Assembly (NCBI RefSeq): GCF_000340215.1
Contig: NW_006921537.1
Coordinates: forward strand, 4,831,461 to 4,895,460
Source of the DNA: Pseudocercospora fijiensis CIRAD86
Lineage: Eukaryota; Ascomycota; Dothideomycetes; Mycosphaerellales; Mycosphaerellaceae
Direction of reading: 5' to 3'
Length of the DNA stretch: 64,000 bases
The notes beneath the pieces were generated by a model. That model saw only the letters and a list, made by a program, of their open reading frames with translations. It did no database searches and had not been told where the DNA came from. This document shows, in pieces, positions 56,480 to 64,000 of the stretch (position 1 is the stretch's first letter; each line of letters starts with the position of its first letter). A program made the position numbers and the translations under genes.

Positions 56480-59060
56480 CTATAATACCGCTTCTTAACT
56501 TATTTAGAGCAGCAGCGCGCTGCTATAGAGTAAAGGGCATTGTAGGTAGTAGTATAGTATCCGATAGACGTATATTAGGGCGCTGCGAGCCGCTTCTCGA
56601 GCAGCCTCTTCCTTAGCCTTCTTTTGTCTATCTTCCTCGGCCCTCTTCCTCGTATTATAAATAGTACGCTACTTAGTCAATACCTCTAGACTAAGGCTTT
56701 TTAGAGTATCGATTAGCTAAAAGGTAGCGAATAGTTGCTTATACTACTAAAGCTTCTCGAACTAGTCTACAAATACTAGCGCCTTCTACTTAAGGAGATC
56801 CTAATCGATAGTAATACTCTCGTTCTATTTATTAACTAACTTAGCGGTAGTAAAGATATTAGCGATATTAGCTAGAATCGGATCGTCTATAACCTTAGTC
56901 GATAGAAGGTCGAATCGAATATAGCTTAACTAATCTAGATACTAAAGGGCAGGCCGCTTTAATATCTAATCCTTTAGTATACTAAATCCAATTGCTAGAC
57001 GAGTGCCGGCTCTCGGAGCCTTGAATTTCGGGGGAGTAACACCCTCTAGAGGTATGTCGATATAAAGAGCGTCTAGTTCTAGGTTACAGATATTATAGCA
57101 ATCTTCTACTACTAGTAGTTGCTAGGTATATACTACCTTATCCTTACCGAGGTAGCGAAGGACGACTTTGCGTAGACATATGCCGTATTGTTCGCGTAGA
57201 TAGTTATTCTAGAACTCCCGCTAAATCCGAGGAATCTTATCGCGAAGCTCTATCTCTTTCTTAGTCTAGTAGTTTCTATCGCTATCGCTATTATTATTAT
57301 TATTATTATTAGCGGCTTCTCGAGTACCTAGCGCATTAGTATCTTCTCCTAGAAGCTTAGACTAGCGGAGCCCTAATAGCCGGAATGCTCTATGCGATCT
57401 ACGTCGGCGAGGCTTGATTGCCGGGTAGTTAGATTCTAGCCGCGGCTACTTAAGACGATTATCGATATAGTATAGTAGGAAGATAAAGGCCAAACTACGT
57501 AGAATAGTACGACCGGTACGGCTAAGACGTTAGATAACATCCTCGATATCGCGCGTAAGAGTGAACCTAGTCTAGTAAACAAGCTTAATGTCTAGTATAT
57601 TTAGGCTAATACTAAAAGCAGTAGTAGCAACTATAATGCAGTATTCCGATAGCCTATCTAGATACTCTATAGTCTTATAGAAGCGGTTATACCGGCGCTT
57701 CTAGTCTCGCTTAGCGATACTGCTAGTATAGAATGTTACTATAGTATATATATTAACACCTTTATTGTCCTATATATATCGTTTCTTCTAGTCCCTACAC
57801 TTAGCAGTCGTTGCGACTAGCTAATGCCGAATAACATTAGCTAGATCCTAGATATACTTACGACTATTAATAAACAAGAGGGCCTTCTTAATGTTTATCG
57901 GCGTAGCTTCCTTAGTCTCTAGGTCGAATGCACTATCGATAGCGAAATACAGGTACTCGTATAAGCGGAGCTAATTCTTTAGAATAGTACGTAGGATATA
58001 CGTAGTATCTAGACGATCGATACTGCTACGAATAATCTTAGTCTAGAATAGCTAATTACTAACTAGACGAAATCTACTATATTTAAGCACAAAGTCCTCT
58101 ATATCCTCGGACATTGTCGTAGAATAGCCGAGCCAAACTATGTTATTACGGAGCAACTTACGTAGAGCGAAGATCTGTATATATTCCTTCCGAAAGTTAC
58201 GCTACTTGTTAATAAGATAGACTTTATCGATTACTACGAGACCGATACGGGTACGAACCTTAGGGTCCTATAGTAGCTTCCTAAAGGCTAGACTAGTACC
58301 GGTTTCTAGACTTAGGATAATATAATAATATCTACTATTAGTAATATAGTCGTATAGCTTAGGATAGAGGCTTATAGTTTCGGAGGTAATATTAATAGCG
58401 TTAACGATACTATCTCGCTCGATCGGCTACCTATCTAACTAGCTATCTAACTATAGCTATTAATACCGGTTCTCGACGACCTCGGCCTACTCCTCGCTAA
58501 GGCGATTTAGCGGTATAAACTAGAGGGTAATAAGGCCAGTTAAATACGTAAAGGCTATAAATACTAAGCTCTTGCCCTCGCCTGTCTTCGAGATCTATAG
58601 AATATCGCTACCGCCGAAGATTAGCGCGAAGACTAGATCGATCTAGACGTCCTTCGGCTAATATCCTTTTCCTAGATAAAGGCGATCTAATAGCTTAACA
58701 AGGCTAGCGGTAACGATATTACGGTAGATATTCTTAGCCTCTAGAGAAGCTGCGGCATTATATACGAGTTGCTTAACTTAGTCCTACGATAATAGGTTAT
58801 CGGCGGCGTTAATACGATCGCAACGAGTCTAGAACTATGCTTTATAATCTCGCTTATTCTTAGGCTACTAGACCGGTAGCAAGTAACTAAAATCCGGGCG
58901 CTCTCGAGTTATAGCGGCGCGACCTAGAAGTGCTATTAGAAAGTGCTACTCGGATTCATTCTACTATCTATTAGTCTTACGCTTCTTAGCCCTATCTTTC
59001 TTCTCCCTATTACGCTACTTACGAGTGCCCCTCGGAGGTAGCGCTATTGTCTGTTTGTTA
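56480..59060 (-). pseudogene. RecQ-like superfamily 2 helicase, RIP-inactivated
   Basis: The minus-strand frame of about 800 codons shows helicase motifs in order: SKTGEGKSLVF near 58590 (Walker A), VVIDKVYLIN near 58230 (DExH box, Glu to Lys and His to Tyr, as RIP predicts), an NFRKEY block as in RecQ W(R)xFR, LGYSTTM (motif III), LLFINSRKY (motif IV), and RLSRTGRT near 57530 (motif VI, QRxGRxGR). An N-terminal Lys/Arg-rich segment (59060-58700) and a C-terminal coiled, Lys/Glu-rich segment to about 56480 flank the core. TAG/TAA stops replace Trp/Gln. It resembles telomere-linked RecQ helicases and helicases of fungal repeats. Confidence 0.72.
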
Positions 59061-59745
59061 GTAGGTTAGTCGCGGTAGGTTAGTTATAGTATACTATTAG
59101 TAGGCGACGGCGAGGTACGATAGCGAGGTACGATAAGGCAAACAGGTATCTAAAGGGCTCTCTAGACCCTTCGTTAGGCCTATTCGAGTCTAAGAACGTA
59201 CTAGATAAAGGAATTACTACGAGTAAAGGTGCATATATACTAGTAATATAGTATAGCCCTTAGTAGCAAGATAAAGGCAAAGGGTTAAGAATATAGGTAT
59301 TCTAAGAGTCGGAGGTGCGAGCGGCGGTTAATCTAAGGGTCCGCTCGTAATTTACTTAGCGTTTTATATACCGTTTATATATAAGTAATACAAAGGAGGG
59401 TAGAACAAACGTAGTTACCGGAAGACCTATCTTAGAAGATCGTATCTATAGCTTTAATTTAATATTTTAACGTATACTTTGTATAGCTATTTTAAAAGAT
59501 CGTATTATTGCGTAGAATAGCTTTTTTAGGTTTGTCTATCTAATGTATAGTTATGCTTCTATAAATTCGAATTCTCGTTTGTATACCGGACGGTTATATA
59601 GGAGCCGTACGGTTTTCTTTTAGGCGCTTCGCTATAGGCTTAGTATAGACCGCTAAGCTAGATATATATTAGTGTACTTGGCGGAGAGATGATGTAAGGA
59701 CGTAGAGACAGAGTAGAAGGTAGAAGGTAGAAGGTAGAAGGTGGA

Positions 59746-62682
59746 AGGTGCTAAATTTAGGTAGAAGGTCTATGCAAGCCTACAAAGCGGGGCGCCTGAA
59801 TGGAGGTAGCGAGCGCAGGCGAGGGGTGAAGTGGCTGACGCAACCCCGGATACTCGAATCGGAACAGCAACTCTTTCGTTGTTCGAGAATGAGAGTTTCA
59901 AGTTGGCATGTATGGAGATTACAGCCAGGTTCCGATACATTGCCAATGCGGATCAGCGGCAGTTCGCCCATCGACTATCTTCGCTCTTCTCGCCACGCAT
60001 TCTGCACGGGTACAGAAGCTTCGACTACAGCATGGCAGCCTGACCGAGGTCTTCGACAGGGATTGACGCTGCTGCCCTGTACTTATATGTGGATCCAACG
60101 AAGCTCTATTTGTGATGGTACGGGTGCAATCGGCTTGGTTACAAACTCTGATGGGGTCGAAAGCTCGTGGCAAGATCAGTCTTCCAATGGGAGCGCTGAG
60201 CGCAGGTATGGTGATGTTGCTCCCTTGTCAGACCGCCAGGCTCCAGCGGAGCGGAGTGTCAATGGAAGCGAGCCTTACCGAGAAGCTCATTGGCATGGAC
60301 CTCAGCGGCGGTATCCTTGTCGCCGGGGCTCTATCCCACTTCTCAATGGCTATGGTTTGGACACCACGTCATTCCTTCAGAGACCACAGCTTCTTGGCAG
60401 CCTGGTCGTTCTTTCATGCCGCATAGCTGGTTTCATCCCGCCTGATTAGCAGCAGATCGACGCCCCAAGTCCTCCGTGAAAGACTCGGGTATTACTACGC
60501 ATCCGTCCTTCGCGTTCGTCCTGGCCAGGATTGCTTTCAATCTTTTGTTAGCTGCGGATCCCTTTAACCGAGTCTACGGCAGTTGGACTGCTCAGAATGT
60601 AGCGCAATCGATATCACTAGTGCTGGGCATCACCGTCTTTACTCTGCAGTGGAGCGTACGATTTCGCGTTGGCGAATTCAAATCTCGTATTTTGGTTGCT
60701 GGTGGACTCGCGGGAGCGACAGGCTCATCCTTGCTTTTCTCAGACTTGGCGTCTAGCGCCTGTTGCACATTTTGCAAAGGCGAATTTCTGATTAGAACCT
60801 ACTGTTGGAATTGGGTTGACAAGCACAAGTACCGACGACCAGCGGAAGGCTGTCGTGGCTATGAAAGATCTATCTTTCGCCACCCTGTGGTCGTTATTCA
60901 AGGAGGAGCATCTCGGCATTTCCTTGTTCGTCCCAATAGCGGAAGCGGCTGTGATCCTGGGTCATCGTAGCAATTTAGCGGATGGCGGTCCGGAGGTTTT
61001 CATCCGATTGAAATTCATCGATATCTCCTCCGTATCGGCAACACAATTGAGGCCGGCGTTCTCGCCGTCTAAGATATGATTGCGTTAGACAGGCATCCTG
61101 GTGGCTGCAGGCAGGACACTTTGTTACCAAAAGTAAAAGACAGATAGTGCGGCCCGTCTTATTGCCGCCGTCGGGAGGAGTTGACTTGGTGAGCCTTGAA
61201 CCATGAATGCTGAGCCTGCAACCTATAGAAAGTGGTCCCAGGGACTTGGTACTATCAAAGCTAAAACCCAAGGTAACAGTAGTGGTGTCTTGTTGGGTAT
61301 CACTAGCCGCATGTCAGATCGGCGCTCGAGACCAGGTCTCTGAGATTCGCCTCGAGGACTCCACGCGAAGGCTTCATGTGTGCTCCGTCAAGCAATACGT
61401 GGGAGCATTCAATAATTTCCTACTCAGGCTAACGCAAGAATCTGATTAGCGGCGATCATCTGCATAAACGAATTGCATCAGCTGATTGATGTCAAACTGA
61501 CGCTCTCGAATGCTGGTAGCTTTCGTGGTTGGTTCTAAGACTGCGGTGCTCCAGAGTAATGTGGTAAGGAATAGCTGCATGACACCCGACTTCTTCAGCC
61601 TGTGCGTGGCTCCGAACTTCCGAACCCTCCAAAGTATAGCGCGACTGCCACGTACTCTCATCAAAGAAGCATGCACCCTCTGTAAAGCCTCTGTCAAGGT
61701 TTCGGGGGTATTCTTATACCCTGTGGAAGAGCCTCCGAGCCCTGCGACTTCTGTTTCATCCAATAGGAGAGGCAGATTATGCCTGTATTAAGTTATAGTC
61801 TACCACTCGGGCGGCGGACGCTACAATTCGGTTCTTGACAGAGGGTGTAGTTGGCGGGTTGCTGGGGTACACAATAGGCTTAGCTGGGTGGTGCTTATGC
61901 CCGAGCTGAGGTCGTTGCAGCCAAGACTAGCCTGGATGATCAAAGAATTGACAAGAGTGCTCGACTGCCGTTGATTGTGGTTGGGGTTGTGAAGGCCGGC
62001 TCGAAGGCACGCAGCTTCTGCCCATGGAAGTGTTGATCACAGCAATGCCTTCCTTGACCATCAGCTAGCATGGAAACATGCCCGGAGGGCATTTGCGAGC
62101 AAGGCCTCTCCCACTCGGGAAACCAGAGCGCGAGGTCTGCGTCTCTGAGACCCGTACGCCGTACGGACTCGATGATACGGAGCACGGTGACAGCGATTAT
62201 TCTAGCTTTCGGATGCCCGATCCTTGGGAAAGTGGTCGTTGATCCTCATGTGGCCTTGAGATGCCGCGCTCAAAGTTGTTTGTCGCGTCCGGTCAAGCTC
62301 CAGGCGAGTGGTGCTCGTAAGGTCCATATGCAATATGCATTTGTGCAATGGGGACCTGGTCCAGTCTCATGAGCCTCCATTGGCTCGGTTCGCGGTATTG
62401 GCCCCATTCAGCACATGCTCCCGATCGATCGTTGCATTCCCACTGGACGTCCATGACTAAATGTGAGGAGACCCAGCAGTCCTCACAGCTACTACACCGT
62501 ACAGCAATACGTGGCGAGCGAAATGAAGATTGCTTGCCTCATCGGAGCTTCGGAGGGCTAGACGGCTTGCCGATAAGAGGAGTAAAAGAAGCCAAGGCAC
62601 GACTTTCATCCGTGAACGACAGGTGGGCGTGCCGCCTCCAGGGCCGCTCTGTGCGTCAGCACGTTCATTTCTGCATCACACA
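59746..62682. other. Un-RIPed region with no assignable gene
   Basis: Composition returns to the host type. Frames at about 59831-60040, 60112-60426, 60476-60970 (hydrophobic segments TAQNVAQSISLVLGITVFTLQW and ILVAGGLAGATGSSLLF) and 60816-61079 each look coding-like for 60-160 codons, but they lie in different frames. Several have no ATG, and I could not splice them into one gene with good GT-AG sites. It may be a decayed membrane-protein gene or an intron-rich one I cannot resolve. The rest, to 62682, shows nothing recognisable. Confidence 0.35.
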
Positions 62683-63339
62683 ATGGCGCCGCAGCTTCCG
62701 GCCTTGGCCCAGAGTGAGTCCAAGGCCAGATTCTTCGCTCGACTTGGCTTGGACTTGACCAATGGAACCCATCGACGGGTGTATAATCTCATGAAGGTTC
62801 GACATTGTTTGCCACACATCTCTAGATACCAGCACTAACACATGGCTAGATGGAAGCCGCTGAAGGCAGGAAACGACTGCTCGAAGGCCAATCGAGTAGC
62901 ACTGCGCAGATCCACGAGGACGCCTGGCAAAGCGAAGTCATGCGAATATACAATGAGGCGCAACCGCAGACGCTTGCCGTATATCGATTCGGCCACGATG
63001 TAGCTGATGCTCAGAATCCAGACAACTGGATCATTCGATGGATGCTTTGGCACGTATTCCGATACAGGGATTATCGAAACAAGAATCGTCCGGATAAGAG
63101 CCCCAGAGATGATCGAGATCCGAGTTCGGATGAAGACGAAGGCTCTGGCAAGCGGCGGAGGCCGAGCGCCAGTAGCAACGCATCCAAGAATGCCGCCACT
63201 GCAGCGGGCACGAGCGGTAGCAGCACCCAGCCTGGTACGTGACGAAGCATCGATGAACGGCACGCGCTGACTATGATCTGCAGCTGACAGCGCAAGTCCG
63301 CCAAACCGAACGTACTGGGATCCTGTGCGCAACCAGTAG
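62683..63339 (+). CDS. Small three-exon hypothetical protein
   Basis: Exons 62683-62796, 62850-63234 and 63284-63339 give 184 residues. Intron 1 (53 nt) has a GTTCGA donor, a CACTAACAC branch point and GGCTAG acceptor. Intron 2 (49 nt) has GTACGT, GCTGACT and CTGCAG. Frame is kept across both, which supports a real gene. The protein starts MAPQLPALAQSESKARFFAR, then has a helical central part with IHEDAWQSEVMRIYNEA and the tryptophan-rich NPDNWIIRWMLWHVFRYRDYRN. It ends with an acidic/basic disordered tail (DPSSDEDEGSGKRRRPS) and TYWDPVRNQ. No signal peptide or membrane segment is seen. I do not recognise the family. It is the first intact-looking gene after the RIPed block. Confidence 0.6.
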
Positions 63340-63431
63340 CAGTGCTGAAAGCCTTCAAACCGCATTGCTGCCACCTTGAAGCATCCGCTTCCAAGATACA
63401 CGACCAGATCGCACTCTTTCTACGGCATGAT

Positions 63432-63884
63432 TCACACGCCTGGACCGGTGCCTTCAAAGACTCGGAGTTTGACGGTAGCCATTGGTAGCCGCACGTCTTG
63501 AAATTCATGCGGAAAGAGCATTCCGTGTCTTCGCAGCAGAGGCAGCTCTTCTTTCAGTCCCGACGATGGTCCTCGATCGATGGATGATAGCGGACGGAAT
63601 CGTGGCGTCGAGTGAACATCGAACAGGACAGCGGCTAGAGCACACTTGTCGAAGGACGTGTTGGTCACACATGCCCGTGCCCATGCCCTAGTCTCAGCAT
63701 GCGATCCATACGATCGCATACGAGCGAATGCAATATCGCATAGTGGGTCAAGTTCTGGCGCTACGTGAATGCGCATTCTGTCGTTCTGCAGCGTGGCAGC
63801 AATCAAGATGTGACGATGCTCGTCATTTGTTCCAACCTTGGTCAGGAGATTAGGAAGACCAACGAAAAGTCTAGCAGGAAGCAT
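63432..63884 (-). CDS. Possible hypothetical protein, weak
   Basis: A minus-strand frame of 150 residues from ATG 63882-63884. The segment HILIAATLQNDRMRIHVAPE and then DIAFARMRSYGSHAETRAWARACV look protein-like, and codon use is not RIP-affected. No domain is recognised and overlapping frames exist on both strands, so it may be spurious or part of a spliced gene. The bases 63885-64000 show nothing further. Confidence 0.25.
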   Translation of the reverse strand: MLPARLFVGLPNLLTKVGTNDEHRHILIAATLQNDRMRIHVAPELDPLCDIAFARMRSYGSHAETRAWARACVTNTSFDKCALAAVLFDVHSTPRFRPLSSIDRGPSSGLKEELPLLRRHGMLFPHEFQDVRLPMATVKLRVFEGTGPGV

Positions 63885-64000
63885 GGAACACAATCCTATA
63901 GAAGCTATCCGTTTTCTGGGAAGTCCCCCAGACAGAATTGCTTGCGGTTGAAGCTGAAAATTACACGCCTGCGGCAGCTGCAGTGCTATACAGCTAGACA

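Larger units (their letters stand above)
48585..59745. mobile_element. 11-kb RIP-mutated repeat block with a large unknown frame and a RecQ-like helicase
   Basis: CpA/TpG-depleted throughout. It holds a plus-strand frame of about 1,000 codons (49438-52470), tandem-repeat arrays (52700-56190) and a minus-strand RecQ-like helicase (59060-56480), so the two frames converge on the repeat field. No terminal repeats, LTRs or target duplications were found, so it may be one large element or several. A RecQ-like helicase in a repeat recalls telomere-linked helicase repeats of fungi, but no telomeric TTAGGG array is present in the window. The right border is a (GTAGAAG)n tract at about 59714-59748. 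Confidence 0.5.

Noticed and set aside
5361..59060. Stop-codon reassignment (TAG as Trp/Gln) suggested by long homologous frames full of TAG
   Set aside because: Host genes in the same window use normal stops. The TAG codons occur only in CpA/TpG-depleted repeats and fit RIP exactly.
48585..59745. Starship or Helitron identity for the large block
   Set aside because: I see no tyrosine-recombinase (DUF3435) motif, no Rep HUH motif and no Helitron-type hairpin terminus. The helicase motifs fit RecQ and not Pif1.

Overview
The window looks like a scaffold piece from a filamentous ascomycete (Pezizomycotina; a Dothideomycete such as a Mycosphaerella relative is my guess). The signs are short GT-AG introns of 47-82 nt, fungal-type genes (protoporphyrinogen oxidase, a Ras-associated LRR adenylate cyclase, a zinc-cluster regulator), and long transposon blocks that carry the mark of repeat-induced point mutation (RIP). 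In those blocks CpA and TpG are almost absent, TpA is in large excess and CpG is kept.

Layout. 1-5181: a broken FAD monooxygenase end, a fatty-acid-hydroxylase-type membrane protein and a patatin-like protein. 5184-8622: a Tc1/IS630-type DNA transposon with 36-bp terminal inverted repeats and TA on both sides. 8908-16109: a gene island with a MOSC-domain protein, a serine/proline-rich protein, a regulator with an incomplete zinc cluster, and mitochondrial protoporphyrinogen oxidase. 16736-29783: transposons, namely a decayed PIF/Harbinger piece and then a second Harbinger (18763-29783, TTA target duplication) whose transposase is split by a Ty3/Gypsy element (19766-26957, CTAGT target duplication). 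The Gypsy element contains a 100-N assembly gap.

29839-43679: a second gene island with a disordered protein that has a possible NFKBIL1-like C-terminus, adenylate cyclase, the DNA primase small subunit and a Bles03/DUF1917-like protein. 45372-48584: a pogo/Fot1-type element. 48585-59745: an 11-kb RIP-mutated block with a large plus-strand frame of unknown function, several kilobases of tandem repeats and a minus-strand RecQ-like helicase. 59746-64000: un-RIPed DNA with one credible small three-exon gene.

The host genes are ordinary single-copy housekeeping or regulatory genes and do not form an obvious cluster. The most informative part is the transposon archaeology: nesting order, target duplications and RIP damage can be read base by base. 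The least explained part is the 48585-59745 block. CDS entries that contain introns are given as the full span, with exon limits in the text.
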